Assembly: GCF_017304615.1 (NCBI RefSeq)
Contig: NZ_JAFKLZ010000002.1
Span: forward strand, 434,001-498,000
Reading direction: 5' to 3'
Source of the DNA: Sphingomonas sp.
GTDB lineage: Bacteria > Pseudomonadota > Alphaproteobacteria > Sphingomonadales > Sphingomonadaceae
DNA length: 64,000 nt
Of the stretch, positions 44,419-53,337 are shown piece after piece (the first letter of the stretch is position 1; each line of letters begins with the position of its first letter). Below the pieces are notes generated by a model. That model searched no databases. It saw nothing but the letters and a program-made list of their open reading frames with translations, and was not told the origin of the DNA. Position numbers and translations under genes: made by a program.

Positions 44419-44694
44419 CTAGGCGAGCAGATCCCGATATTCCGCGTGCCGTTCGATATACGCCTTCACGAACGGGCATTGCGGGATGACCTTGAGTCCC
44501 CGGTCGCGCGCGGCGTCGAGCGCGCCGCGGATCAGTTTCGATCCCACGCCGCGGCCTTCGAGCTTCTTGGGCACCAGCGTGTGCGTGAAGACGATCGTAT
44601 CGCCTTCCAGTTGATAGGCGGCGATCGCGCGATGGCCGTCGACGTCGAGTTCGAATTCGTGTTCGGCGCGATTGTCGGTGACGGTGTCGGGCAT
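44419..44694 (-). CDS. Small GNAT-type acetyltransferase (YjdJ-like)
   Basis: Protein of 91 residues. It has the single-domain short GNAT pattern: FELDVDGHRAIAAYQLEGD, FTHTLVPKKLEGRGVGSKLIRGAL (the RGxGxG acetyl-CoA site) and PQCPFVKAYIERHAEY. Short GNAT proteins of this kind acetylate small molecules or proteins. The frame is open far upstream, but ATG 44694 (MPDTVTDNRAEHEF) fits the family. Cytoplasmic. Confidence 0.88.
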   Translation of the reverse strand: MPDTVTDNRAEHEFELDVDGHRAIAAYQLEGDTIVFTHTLVPKKLEGRGVGSKLIRGALDAARDRGLKVIPQCPFVKAYIERHAEYRDLLA

Positions 44695-44816
44695 GCTCGG
44701 TCTCCGCTGGCAGGCGTCGCCAATCGGCGATAGCGTGGCGCCATGCAAGCGCGGCGCAGACAAATCCCCGGCGCGTCGGCTATCTGGCGTCCGATCGTGC
44801 GCGAGGAGGTAAGATG

Positions 44817-45263
44817 ATGCGGTGGCTCGGCGTGTTGCTGCTGCTGATGCTCGCAGTGCCAACAGGTGCGACGCCCGCCGCCGAGCCGGATCGCTATGCC
44901 GAGGGTCAGGTCTGGGAATATCGCACCCGGCCGCAGGACGCCGGATCGCTGATCAAGATCCAGCGCATCGAGGATGGCGGCAAGATCGGCCGGATCTATC
45001 ATGTCAGCATCATCGGGCTGAGCTTTGCGGGGGCATCGCCGGGCAAGAGCCTGCTCGTGCACTGTCCGGTGTCGCGCCAGACACTCGACGCCAGCGTCAC
45101 GAAGCGCAGCGACGTCCAGCGCGACTGGCCCGACATGACCGCCGGCATTGCCGAATGGCGCGCGGCGAACGGCGGCGTCTTCACGATCGGCATCGCCGAG
45201 ATCGTCACAATACTCGAGACGACGATGTCGCGCGGTGCCCCCAAATCGGGCGGCACGACCTGA
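44817..45263 (+). CDS. Hypothetical exported protein
   Basis: Protein of 148 residues. Signal peptide MRWLGVLLLLMLAVPTGATPA, then YAEGQVWEYRTRPQDAGSLIKIQRIEDG, a pattern seen in unnamed proteobacterial periplasmic proteins. One Cys in HCPVSRQTL. No family recognised. ATG 44817 and 44814 are both possible, with GGAGGTAAG about five bases upstream as a good ribosome binding site. It is 18 bases upstream of recQ on the same strand. Confidence 0.7.
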   Translation: MRWLGVLLLLMLAVPTGATPAAEPDRYAEGQVWEYRTRPQDAGSLIKIQRIEDGGKIGRIYHVSIIGLSFAGASPGKSLLVHCPVSRQTLDASVTKRSDVQRDWPDMTAGIAEWRAANGGVFTIGIAEIVTILETTMSRGAPKSGGTT

Positions 45264-45281
45264 TGGAAGTCTGAGCCGCGC

Positions 45282-47069
45282 ATGGCTACATGCCCCGCGA
45301 TGATCGATCCCGCGTCCGTGCTTCATTCGACCTTCGGCTTCGCAGGCTTTCGCGGCGTGCAGGAGAGCGTCGTGTCGCGCGTGCTCAGCGGAGAGCGGAC
45401 GCTGGCGGTGATGCCGACCGGGGCGGGCAAGTCGCTGTGCTATCAATTGCCGGCGGTGATGCTGGAGGGGACGTGCGTCGTCGTCTCGCCCCTGATCGCA
45501 CTGATGCACGACCAGTTGCGCGCGGCGGAAGCGGTCGGCATCCGCGCCGCGACGCTGACCTCGGTCGACGAGAACCGCGCGGAGACGCGCGGGCGGTTTC
45601 TCGATGGCGAACTCGACCTGCTCTATGTCGCGCCGGAGCGGGCGTCGGGGAGCGATTTCCGCGACTTGCTCGAACGCGGCAGGCTCAGCCTGTTCGCGAT
45701 CGACGAAGCGCATTGTGTCAGCGAATGGGGGCATGATTTCCGGCCCGACTATCGCCTGCTGCGGCCATTGCTCGATCGCTTTCCCGACGTCCCGCGGCTC
45801 GCGCTGACCGCGACCGCCGATGCGCATACGCGGGCCGACATCCTCGACCAGCTTGGCATCCCGCAAGACGGCCTGATCGTCGCCGGGTTCGACCGGCCCA
45901 ACATCCGCTATTCGATCAGTCCCAAGGACAATACGACACGCCAGATCGCCGACCTGATCGCCGAGCAGCCGGGGCCTGGCATCGTCTATGCCCAGACGCG
46001 TAGCGGCACCGAGAAGCTGGCGGAGGCGCTGGCCAAGACGGGTCGCCCGACGCGCGCCTATCATGCGGGCCTCGAACCCCATATCCGCGCGAAGAACCAG
46101 GCCGATTTCGTCGCGAGCGAGGACATGGTGATCGTCGCGACGGTCGCGTTCGGGATGGGGATCGACAAGCCCGACGTGCGGTTTGTGGCCCACGCCGGGC
46201 TGCCCAAGTCGATCGAGGCCTATTACCAGGAAACCGGCCGCGCGGGCCGCGACGGCGACCCGGCGGTGGCGCATCTGTTCTGGGGCGCGGAGGATTTCGC
46301 CAAGGCGCGCCAGCGTATCGGCGAGGTCGAACCCGAGCGCCAGCCGGGAGAGCGCGCGCGGTTGAATGCCCTTGGCGCGCTGGTCGAAACGTCCGGATGC
46401 CGCCGCAAATTGCTGCTCGCGCATTTCGGCGACGAGTCGCCCGACAATTGCGGCAATTGCGACAATTGCCTCAACCCGCCCGCTGCGACCGACGCCACGC
46501 AAGTCGCGCAGAAATTCCTGTCGGCGGTGTTCCGCACGGGTCAGAGCTTCGGCATGGGTTATATCGAGAGCATCCTGACCGGCCAGTCGAGCGAGCGCAG
46601 CCTGATGAACGGGCACGAGGCGCTGAGCGTGTTCGGGATCGTCGACGGCGCGGAGGAAGCCGCGCTGATCAAGCCGGTCGCGCGCGCGTTGCTGCTCAAG
46701 GATGCGTTGCGGGCCAATGATTTCGGCGGGCTGGAGTTCGGCCCGGCGGCCAAGGCGCTGCTGAAGGGCGAGGCCGAACTGTCGCTGATCGTCCCGCCCA
46801 AGCGCGAACGGCGACGGCGCGGGGGTACGGCGGGTGGCGCGAACCCGATCGGCGATCCCCTGTTCGAGGCGTTGCGCGACAAGCGCCGCGAGCTGGCGAA
46901 AGAGGCCAGCGTGCCGCCCTATGTCGTCTTCCACGATTCGGTACTGCGCGAGATGGCGGCGATGAAGCCCGACAGCCTGAGCGCGCTCGGCACGATTTCG
47001 GGCGTGGGCGAACGCAAGCTGGAGGCCTATGGTGACGCCTTCTTGCGGGTGATACGCGACGCCGCATAG
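45282..47069 (+). CDS. recQ: ATP-dependent DNA helicase RecQ
   Basis: DNA helicase of 595 residues for recombination and replication-fork repair. Helicase core: motif I MPTGAGKSLCYQLPA, motif II AIDEAHC, motif VI GRAGRDGDP. A RecQ zinc domain is next (four Cys in GCRRKLLLAHFGDESPDNCGNC with DNC), then a winged helix and an HRDC domain (SVLREMAAMKPDSLSALGTI and GVGERKLEAYGDAFL). Either ATG 45282 or 45300 (MIDPASVLHSTFG) may be the start. Downstream is the TIGR01244 gene. Confidence 0.95.
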   Translation: MATCPAMIDPASVLHSTFGFAGFRGVQESVVSRVLSGERTLAVMPTGAGKSLCYQLPAVMLEGTCVVVSPLIALMHDQLRAAEAVGIRAATLTSVDENRAETRGRFLDGELDLLYVAPERASGSDFRDLLERGRLSLFAIDEAHCVSEWGHDFRPDYRLLRPLLDRFPDVPRLALTATADAHTRADILDQLGIPQDGLIVAGFDRPNIRYSISPKDNTTRQIADLIAEQPGPGIVYAQTRSGTEKLAEALAKTGRPTRAYHAGLEPHIRAKNQADFVASEDMVIVATVAFGMGIDKPDVRFVAHAGLPKSIEAYYQETGRAGRDGDPAVAHLFWGAEDFAKARQRIGEVEPERQPGERARLNALGALVETSGCRRKLLLAHFGDESPDNCGNCDNCLNPPAATDATQVAQKFLSAVFRTGQSFGMGYIESILTGQSSERSLMNGHEALSVFGIVDGAEEAALIKPVARALLLKDALRANDFGGLEFGPAAKALLKGEAELSLIVPPKRERRRRGGTAGGANPIGDPLFEALRDKRRELAKEASVPPYVVFHDSVLREMAAMKPDSLSALGTISGVGERKLEAYGDAFLRVIRDAA

Positions 47070-47093
47070 TTTTCACGCCGGGGAAGACAGAAT

Positions 47094-47528
47094 ATGGCCG
47101 ATATCCGTAAAGTCGACGACAGCATTTCGGTGGCGCCGCAGATCACCGCCGACGACATCGCCGCGATCAAGGCGGCGGGGTTTGTCGCGGTGGTCAACAA
47201 CCGGCCTGACGACGAGCAGGATGGCCAGCCCGCGGGCGATACGATCCGCGCGGCCGCGCTGGCGGCGGGGCTGACCTATGCCGCGATCCCGATCGGGCAT
47301 GCCGGCTTCAGCCATCCGCAGATCGAGGCGATGGTCGATCTGCTCGACGGCGCGGGGGGTCCGGTGCTCGCGTTCTGCCGATCAGGCACGCGGTCGTGCA
47401 ATCTATGGGCGCTGGCCCGCGCGCGGATGGGCGATTCGCCCGACGCCCTGATCGCGAAGGGCGCCGGGGCGGGATATGATCTGTCCGGGCTTCGGCCGTT
47501 GCTCGATCAGCTGGCGGCGCAGGCATGA
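47094..47528 (+). CDS. TIGR01244-type phosphatase/sulfur transferase
   Basis: Protein of 144 residues with the dual-specificity-phosphatase-like motif CRSGTRS (CX5R) and the N-terminal ISVAPQITADDIAAIKAAGF typical of the TIGR01244 family (the N-terminal part of beta-lactamase-hydrolase-like Blh proteins). The family is often linked to sulfur or cysteine persulfide metabolism; the matching metallo-hydrolase is a separate gene 15 kb away. It overlaps the next gene by ATGA. Confidence 0.9.
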   Translation: MADIRKVDDSISVAPQITADDIAAIKAAGFVAVVNNRPDDEQDGQPAGDTIRAAALAAGLTYAAIPIGHAGFSHPQIEAMVDLLDGAGGPVLAFCRSGTRSCNLWALARARMGDSPDALIAKGAGAGYDLSGLRPLLDQLAAQA

Positions 47529-47923
47529 GCCACGATTTGATCGTCCAGCTCGTCGGATCGGTCGTCGCGATCCTCGCGCTCGCCGGGGTCGCGCGGATGC
47601 TCAAGCTCGGCCAGAGCCGGATCGCCAACGAGGACGATGCCCGGCGCTTCGCGGAGGAAGCGCTGGTCGGGTTCGAGGGCGGACGGGCGCTGGTGTCGGG
47701 CGACGGCGGCGCGGCACTGGTCGCGGGAAGCGGCGCGATCGCGGTACTGAAACGGCACGGTGCGCAAGTCGCGGTGCGGCGATTGATACCCCCGTTGCGC
47801 GTGCGCGAAGCGGTCGAGGGCGCGACGGTCGAGACCGGCGAGCGGCTGTTCGGCCCGGTCGTGCTGTTCGGGATCACCGCCGATCAGGTTCATGGGCTGG
47901 AAGCGCCACTGACATTAGTGTAA
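47525..47923 (+). CDS. Hypothetical membrane-anchored protein
   Basis: Protein of 132 residues with one N-terminal membrane segment (LIVQLVGSVVAILALAGVARML), then a soluble domain including IANEDDARRFAEEAL and GDGGAALVAGSGAIAVLKRHGAQVAVRRL. It resembles unnamed sphingomonad proteins. It starts four bases inside the upstream TIGR01244 gene and ends 12 bases before the sterol-desaturase gene, so all three probably form an operon. Confidence 0.75.
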   Translation: MSHDLIVQLVGSVVAILALAGVARMLKLGQSRIANEDDARRFAEEALVGFEGGRALVSGDGGAALVAGSGAIAVLKRHGAQVAVRRLIPPLRVREAVEGATVETGERLFGPVVLFGITADQVHGLEAPLTLV

Positions 47924-47935
47924 GCAAGCGCCGTC

Positions 47936-48934
47936 ATGGACCTGCGTCACCTCGCCGATCTGAGCCCCGTCGACTATGCCGTGCCGGGCTTCGTCCTGCT
48001 CGTGCTCGCGGAAATCATCGTCGCGCGGCTCCGCGACCGCAGCCGCTACGAACCCAGGGATACGCTGACCAGCCTGGCGCTGGGGTTCGGCAGCACGATC
48101 GCGGGCATCCTGACCGGCGGGATGTTCGTCGCGATCGCACTGTGGGTCTACCAGTTCCGGCTGTTCGAGATCGGCTACACCTGGTGGGCGTTCGCACTCG
48201 CCTTCGTGCTCGACGACCTCGGCTATTACTGGGTGCATCGCGCGGGGCATCGCATCCGCTGGGCGTGGGCGGCGCACGTCATCCATCATTCGAGCCAGCA
48301 CTATAATCTGTCGACCGCGCTGCGGCAGACCTGGACCGGCTTTTTCGGCGCGACCTTCATCCTCAAGCTGCCGCTGTTCCTGATCGGCTTTCCGGTGCCG
48401 ATGATCCTGTTCGTCGGCGGCATCAATCTGATCTACCAGTTCTGGATCCACACCGAGGTGATCGGCCGCATGCCGCGCTGGTTCGAGGCGGTGATGAACA
48501 CGCCGGGCCACCACCGCGTCCACCACGCGACCAACCCGCGCTATCTCGACATGAATTATGCGGGCGTGTTCATCGTGTGGGACAAGATGTTCGGCACCTT
48601 CACGCCCGAACTCGACGAGGAAAAGCCGCGCTACGGCATCGTCAAGAACCTGGGCAGCTTCAACCTGATCTGGGCGGCGTTCCACGAGTGGGTTGGGATC
48701 GCGAAGGACGTGTGGTCGGCGCCGACGCTGCGCGCGAAGATCAACTATATGATCAAGCCGCCGGGCTGGAGCCACGACGGCAGCCGCGAGACATCGGAAA
48801 GCATAAAAGAGCTGTGGGAACAGCGCGAGCGGGAGAGGAATACGTGGAACAAGCCGACATCGTCGTCATCGGGGGCGGATCGGGCGGGGCCGCCGCCGCA
48901 GGCCGGCTCAGCGAAGGCGGCCGCTACACCGTAG
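47936..48934 (+). CDS. Sterol desaturase/fatty acid hydroxylase family protein (2)
   Basis: Membrane di-iron enzyme of 332 residues. Histidine clusters are DDLGYYWVHRAGH, HVIHHSSQHYN and HHRVHHATNPRYLD, with three to four hydrophobic segments among them. It may hydroxylate a lipid, hopanoid or carotenoid. The Ser-rich C-terminus (SSSSGADRAGPPPQAGSAK) looks unstructured, as it is read from bases that also encode the start of the downstream oxidoreductase. GTG 48844 of that gene lies 91 bases before its stop. Confidence 0.9.
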   Translation: MDLRHLADLSPVDYAVPGFVLLVLAEIIVARLRDRSRYEPRDTLTSLALGFGSTIAGILTGGMFVAIALWVYQFRLFEIGYTWWAFALAFVLDDLGYYWVHRAGHRIRWAWAAHVIHHSSQHYNLSTALRQTWTGFFGATFILKLPLFLIGFPVPMILFVGGINLIYQFWIHTEVIGRMPRWFEAVMNTPGHHRVHHATNPRYLDMNYAGVFIVWDKMFGTFTPELDEEKPRYGIVKNLGSFNLIWAAFHEWVGIAKDVWSAPTLRAKINYMIKPPGWSHDGSRETSESIKELWEQRERERNTWNKPTSSSSGADRAGPPPQAGSAKAAATP

Positions 48935-50427
48935 CGTTGCTGGAAGCGGGCGGGCGCAACACCGGGCTGATCACGCGCGTCCCCGGCTTCATGGGCAAGC
49001 AGACGCCGAAGACCAACTGGGCGTATGAGACGGTCCCGCAGAAAGGGCTGAACGGCCGGCGCGGGTATCAACCGCGCGGAAAAGGCCTGGGCGGGTCGAG
49101 CGCGATCAACGCGATGCTCTACATCCGCGGCGCGGCGTGGGATTACGACAATTGGGCGGCTTTGGGCTGTGACGGCTGGTCGTATGAAGACGTGCTGCCC
49201 GTGTTCAAGCGCGCCGAGGCGAACGTGCGCGGGGCGAGCGAGTATCACGGCGCCGACGGGCCGCTTCGGGTATCGGACCAGGTCAACCCGCACCCCGGCA
49301 GCATCGAGTTCGTCGAAGCCGGCGCGAACCTGCAAATGCCGCGCAACGACGACTTCAACGGCGCGCGGCAGGAAGGCGTCGGACTCTATCAAGTCACGCA
49401 ATCGGGCGGCGAACGCTGGACGGCGGCGCGCGGCTATGTCGAACCGGCGCGCGCGCGATCCAACTTCTCGATCATCACCGACGCGACCGTCGAGCGCGTG
49501 CTGTTCGAGGACGGCAAGGTGTCGGGCGTCGCCTATCTTCGGGGCCGCGAGCAACGCGTGATCCGCGCCAGGAAGGTGGTGCTGGCGGGCGGCGTGTTCG
49601 GCACCGCGCAATTGCTGATGCTGTCGGGGATCGGCCCCGCCGCGCACCTCGCCGAACACGGCGTCACGCCGGTCGTCGACCGGGCGGCGGTGGGCGCCAA
49701 CCTGCAGGACCATATCGACTATGTCGCGGCGTTCGAGGTGCCGGGGCGCTATTTCCTCGGCCAGTCGTTCGCAGGCAATCTGCACATGCTCGGGCAATTG
49801 CTGCGTTGGATGCGCAAGCGTGAAGGCGCGCTGACCTCGCCCTTCGCCGAGGCTGGCGGGTTCCTGACCGTGACGCCCGGCGCGCCGGCCCCCGATGTGC
49901 AGTTCCACTTCGTGCCGATCCCGCTTGAGGATCATGGCCGCACCGCGGTGAAGGCGCACGGTTTTTCGTGCCATGTCTGCGTGCTGCGTCCCGAAAGCCA
50001 TGGCACGGTGCGGCTGGCGTCGAACGACGTGCGCGACGCGCCGCTGATCGACCCCGCTTTCCTGACCGACGACCGCGACATGGCGGTGCTGAAGGCCGGG
50101 GTGCGCACGATGTATCGCATCCTCAACAGCCCGCCGCTCAACCGCCACGGCGCGAAGGACCGCTATCCGGTCAATCTCGACGACGACGCGGCGCTCGACC
50201 ACCTGATCCGCAACCGGGCGGACACGGTCTATCACCCGGTCGGGACGGCGCGGATGGGCAGCGACGCGGAAGCGGTGTGCGACCCGAAGCTGCGCGTGCG
50301 CGGGGTCGAGGGGCTTTACGTCGCCGACGCCTCGATCATGCCGAAGCTGGTCAGCGGCAACACCAACGCGCCGTCGATCATGATCGGCGAGCGCTGCGCG
50401 GACTTCGTGCGGGCCGACCTCGCCTAG
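48844..50427 (+). CDS. GMC-family FAD oxidoreductase (choline-dehydrogenase-like)
   Basis: Flavoprotein of 527 residues of the GMC family (alcohol or choline oxidation). The N-terminus ADIVVIGGGSGGAAAAGRLSE holds FAD; GRGLGGSSAINAMLYIRG-type residues follow at about 78-100 (here KGLGGSSAINAMLYIRG), and the C-terminus has YHPVGTARMGS (catalytic His) and VADASIMPKLVSGNTNAPSIMIGERC. GTG 48844 was chosen because GAGAGGAATAC just upstream is a good ribosome binding site and because it puts the FAD motif at residue 7. It overlaps the desaturase gene; the pair could act in one pathway on an alcohol. Confidence 0.93.
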   Translation: MEQADIVVIGGGSGGAAAAGRLSEGGRYTVALLEAGGRNTGLITRVPGFMGKQTPKTNWAYETVPQKGLNGRRGYQPRGKGLGGSSAINAMLYIRGAAWDYDNWAALGCDGWSYEDVLPVFKRAEANVRGASEYHGADGPLRVSDQVNPHPGSIEFVEAGANLQMPRNDDFNGARQEGVGLYQVTQSGGERWTAARGYVEPARARSNFSIITDATVERVLFEDGKVSGVAYLRGREQRVIRARKVVLAGGVFGTAQLLMLSGIGPAAHLAEHGVTPVVDRAAVGANLQDHIDYVAAFEVPGRYFLGQSFAGNLHMLGQLLRWMRKREGALTSPFAEAGGFLTVTPGAPAPDVQFHFVPIPLEDHGRTAVKAHGFSCHVCVLRPESHGTVRLASNDVRDAPLIDPAFLTDDRDMAVLKAGVRTMYRILNSPPLNRHGAKDRYPVNLDDDAALDHLIRNRADTVYHPVGTARMGSDAEAVCDPKLRVRGVEGLYVADASIMPKLVSGNTNAPSIMIGERCADFVRADLA

Positions 50428-50470
50428 CGTGAGCTAGATGGCGCGAGACTCCCGCTTTCGCGGGGGCTGC

Positions 50471-50497
50471 GCATCAAATGTCTCCGACATTTGATGC
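50471..50497. repeat. 12-base perfect hairpin after the GMC gene
   Basis: GCATCAAATGTC (50471-50482) pairs perfectly with GACATTTGATGC (50486-50497) across a three-base TCC loop. It lies between the end of the GMC gene and the terminator of the amt operon. It has six A after it on the plus strand, not T, so it does not look like a terminator for the GMC gene. Confidence 0.6.
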
Positions 50498-50500
50498 TTG

Positions 50501-50532
50501 AAAAAATGGCCGGTGACTTTCGCCACCGGCCA
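50501..50532 (-). terminator. Intrinsic terminator of the glnK-amt operon
   Basis: Reading the minus strand, TGGCCGGTG and CACCGGCCA form a 9-base stem with an 8-base loop, followed at once by six T. It lies 70 bases past the amt stop, after another strong stem, and is a clear Rho-independent terminator for the ammonium transporter transcript. Confidence 0.85.
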
Positions 50533-50558
50533 GTGTGTCCGCAGGAGGAACATCGTCT

Positions 50559-50594
50559 GGGGACCGGCCTTCCCCCCGGAAGCGGCCGGTCCCC
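50559..50594 (-). other. GC-rich stem-loop downstream of amt
   Basis: GGGGACCGGCC (50559-50569) pairs with GGCCGGTCCCC (50584-50594) over a 14-base loop, just past the amt stop. It is not followed by a T-run on the minus strand, so it may protect the 3' end of the message or precede the terminator at 50501-50532. Confidence 0.6.
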
Positions 50595-50601
50595 AATTTC
50601 G

Positions 50602-52032
50602 TCAGTAGTTGTAGGCCCGCTCGCCATGCTCGGCGAGGTCGAGGCCTTCCTGTTCGACATCCGCCGTCGGGCGAAGGCCGATCGTGTACTTGAGCGCCAA
50701 GAACAGCACCGCTGACACCGCGCCCGACCAGATTAGGGTCAAGAGCACCGCCTGGAGCTGGGTCCAGAGCTGTGTCGAGATGCTGTACGCTTCGGGGGTC
50801 ACGGCGACGGCGGGGAACTTCGTGTAATCGAAGTACCCCTGCCCGCCGAGCTTCGGGTCAGCCACGATGGCGGTGCCGAGCGCGCCGACGATACCACCAA
50901 CGCAGTGGACGCCGAACACGTCCAGCGAGTCGTCATACTTGAGCTTGCTCTTCACCGTCGTGACAAAGAAGAAGCAGACAATCGACACGACGAAGCCAAG
51001 GATGATGGACGTGATCGGCGTGGCGAAACCCGACGCTGGCGTAATCGCGACAAGACCAGCGACCGCACCGGTCGCGGCACCCAGCAGCGACGGCTTCTTG
51101 TGGACGATCTGTTCGATAATGGCCCAGGCGACCGCCGCAGCGGCGGTGGCGACATAGGTGTTGATGAAGGCAACCCCCGTCACACCATTCGATTCGAGGT
51201 TGGACCCCGCGTTGAACCCGAACCAGCCGACCCACAGCAGGCTGGCTCCGATCATCGTCATAGTCAGCGAGTGCGGCGGCATCGGTTCCTTGTTGAAGCC
51301 GAGCCGCGGCCCGATCACAAGGCAACCGACCAGGCCAGCGATACCTGCGTTGATGTGCACTACGGTGCCGCCCGCGAAGTCGAGCGCGCCCTTGCCCCAC
51401 AGGAAGCCATAGTCGGTCGGCGTGTCAGGCAGGAAGTCCGGGCCCGCCCAGTACCATACCATGTGCGCGATCGGGAAATAGACGAGCGTCAGCCACGCGA
51501 CCACGAAGAGGATAAGCGGGGTGAACTTCACGCGTTCCGCGAACGCGCCGACGATCAGCGCCGGCGTGATGCACGCGAAAGTCATCTGAAAGCAGACAAA
51601 CGCGAATTCAGGAATATAGACGTTGTTCGAGAACGTCGCCGCGAACGTCGTGCCGTCAACACCTTTCAGGAATGCCTTGCTCAGGCCGCCGACGAACTGG
51701 TTGTTACTGGTAAACGCCTCGGAATAACCCCAGCACACCCAGACAAGTGATGCGACGCAAACGATCATCAGCACCTGCATCAGCACACTAAGCATATTCT
51801 TGGTGCGAACAAGGCCGCCATAGAACAGCGCGAGGCCCGGCACCGACATCATCAGCACTAAAGCCGACGAGATCAGCATCCAGGTCGTGTCGCCCTTGTT
51901 GACCATGCCGGCCATCGCCTTGGCATCGGGTGCCTTGATCGGCCCAGCGGCTTGTGCCCACGCCGGATGCGCGGCGAGCAGACCAGCCGCGCCGAGCGCC
52001 GCAAAGCCCAGAATCTTGTTGGTGTGCTTCAT
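50602..52032 (-). CDS. amt: Ammonium transporter
   Basis: Membrane channel of 476 residues with a signal peptide (MKHTNKILGFAALGAAGLLAAHPAWA) and about eleven hydrophobic helices. It has the twin histidines of Amt/Rh channels: one in GTVVHINAGIAGLVG and one in FGVHCVGGIVGALGTA, and the PGLALFYGGLVRTKN entry motif. It carries ammonium across the inner membrane and is blocked by GlnK when nitrogen is ample. It lies 11 bases after glnK in the same operon, with GAGGGGGG as ribosome binding site. Confidence 0.97.
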   Translation of the reverse strand: MKHTNKILGFAALGAAGLLAAHPAWAQAAGPIKAPDAKAMAGMVNKGDTTWMLISSALVLMMSVPGLALFYGGLVRTKNMLSVLMQVLMIVCVASLVWVCWGYSEAFTSNNQFVGGLSKAFLKGVDGTTFAATFSNNVYIPEFAFVCFQMTFACITPALIVGAFAERVKFTPLILFVVAWLTLVYFPIAHMVWYWAGPDFLPDTPTDYGFLWGKGALDFAGGTVVHINAGIAGLVGCLVIGPRLGFNKEPMPPHSLTMTMIGASLLWVGWFGFNAGSNLESNGVTGVAFINTYVATAAAAVAWAIIEQIVHKKPSLLGAATGAVAGLVAITPASGFATPITSIILGFVVSIVCFFFVTTVKSKLKYDDSLDVFGVHCVGGIVGALGTAIVADPKLGGQGYFDYTKFPAVAVTPEAYSISTQLWTQLQAVLLTLIWSGAVSAVLFLALKYTIGLRPTADVEQEGLDLAEHGERAYNY

Positions 52033-52043
52033 TGCTACCCCCC

Positions 52044-52454
<411 letters not shown>

Positions 52455-52534
52455 TCAGGCAGAATCGCGCAATCAAATGTTACGGGAGCGTTAAAATTTG
52501 TGCAGCTGCGAACAGGTGCCCAAGAAATGGGCAG

Positions 52535-52741
52535 CTATCCTGCCGATATATCCAGCACGCGCTGCGCCTTCTCGAGATCGTCTTCGTCGACCATCACGCG
52601 CACCGGAATCAGGAAATAGCTGCCGTCGGCGATCGAGGCGTTGCCGTCGAAGCTGACCGCGTCGATCCCCTCGCTGTCGAGCCGCCCGACGATGATCATC
52701 GCTTCGTTGCGGTTGTAGCGGCCGAGTTCCACCAGGCTCAA
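52535..52741 (-). CDS. DUF2007 domain protein
   Basis: Small protein of 68 residues, LVELGRYNRNEAMIIVGRLDSEGI, then FDGNASIADG and PVRVMVDEDDLEKAQRVLD, typical of the DUF2007 family, thought to be a signal-transducing or PII-like interaction domain in nearby proteins. Start is a TTG at 52741 with GAGG eight bases upstream, giving the family-like MSLVELG; a GTG at 52732 is the alternative. The start lies 11 bases past the stop of the PNPOx-like gene, so both are on one transcript. Confidence 0.8.
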   Translation of the reverse strand: MSLVELGRYNRNEAMIIVGRLDSEGIDAVSFDGNASIADGSYFLIPVRVMVDEDDLEKAQRVLDISAG

Positions 52742-52751
52742 TTCGTCGGCC

Positions 52752-53312
52752 TCATTGCTGCTGCTGCGGGGCCTGGGTCGGGTTGCGCACCGGCAGGCCG
52801 TCGATGCTTTGCGTGCGCACGGCATATTTGGCGAAGCGCGCCGCCTCGTCGTGCTGGCGGTGATATTTGCTCAGCGTCTCGCGCTCGCTGTCGAAGGTCA
52901 TGTGCGGGACGCCCCAGCCGCAGCTGGTCTGGACCTGCTCGACCGCGACGTCGAAGATCTGCCGTGTGCCCGGCAGCAGCGTGAAGTGCGTCGCGAGATC
53001 GCCCCAACCGGCGTCCTGCGGCAGGACGGGGACGCCACGGCCATAGACGCGGAAGATCAGGGCCGGATTGTCGAACGCGCAGAACATGATGGTGATGCGC
53101 CCGTCGGCGATCAGGTGCGCGTTGGTCTCGTTGCCCGATCCCGCCACGTCGAGATAGGCGACGCGGGCCGGCGACAGCACGCGGAAACTGTCCATGCCCT
53201 TGGGGCTGAGGTTGATCCGCGCGTCGGCCGCGGCGGTGGCGACGAAGAACACCGGCTGGCGCTCGACGAACGCGATATGCTGGTCCGATAGCCGATCGAA
53301 GAATTCCGCCAT
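52752..53312 (-). CDS. Pyridoxamine 5'-phosphate oxidase family protein
   Basis: Split-barrel flavin-binding-type protein of 186 residues. Key segments are FVERQPVFFVATAAADARINLSPKG, VAYLDVAGSGNETNAHLIADGRITIMFCAF and CGWGVPHMTFDSER. The family includes FMN enzymes and heme- or F420-binding proteins; which one this is cannot be told. C-terminus is a short Gln tail. Cytoplasmic. It is upstream of the DUF2007 gene and convergent or divergent to none nearby. Confidence 0.87.
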   Translation of the reverse strand: MAEFFDRLSDQHIAFVERQPVFFVATAAADARINLSPKGMDSFRVLSPARVAYLDVAGSGNETNAHLIADGRITIMFCAFDNPALIFRVYGRGVPVLPQDAGWGDLATHFTLLPGTRQIFDVAVEQVQTSCGWGVPHMTFDSERETLSKYHRQHDEAARFAKYAVRTQSIDGLPVRNPTQAPQQQQ

Positions 53313-53337
53313 GGGAGCGGCTATAGCCCCTTTGCGG

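Noticed and set aside
44814-45263. Possible alternative start at 44814 with an extra Met for the exported protein before recQ
   Set aside because: Both starts give the same signal peptide; 44817 is adequate and the difference has no consequence.
44532-46934. Open frame of 800 codons opposite to recQ
   Set aside because: Antisense to an obvious helicase gene; biased composition typical of high-GC shadows.
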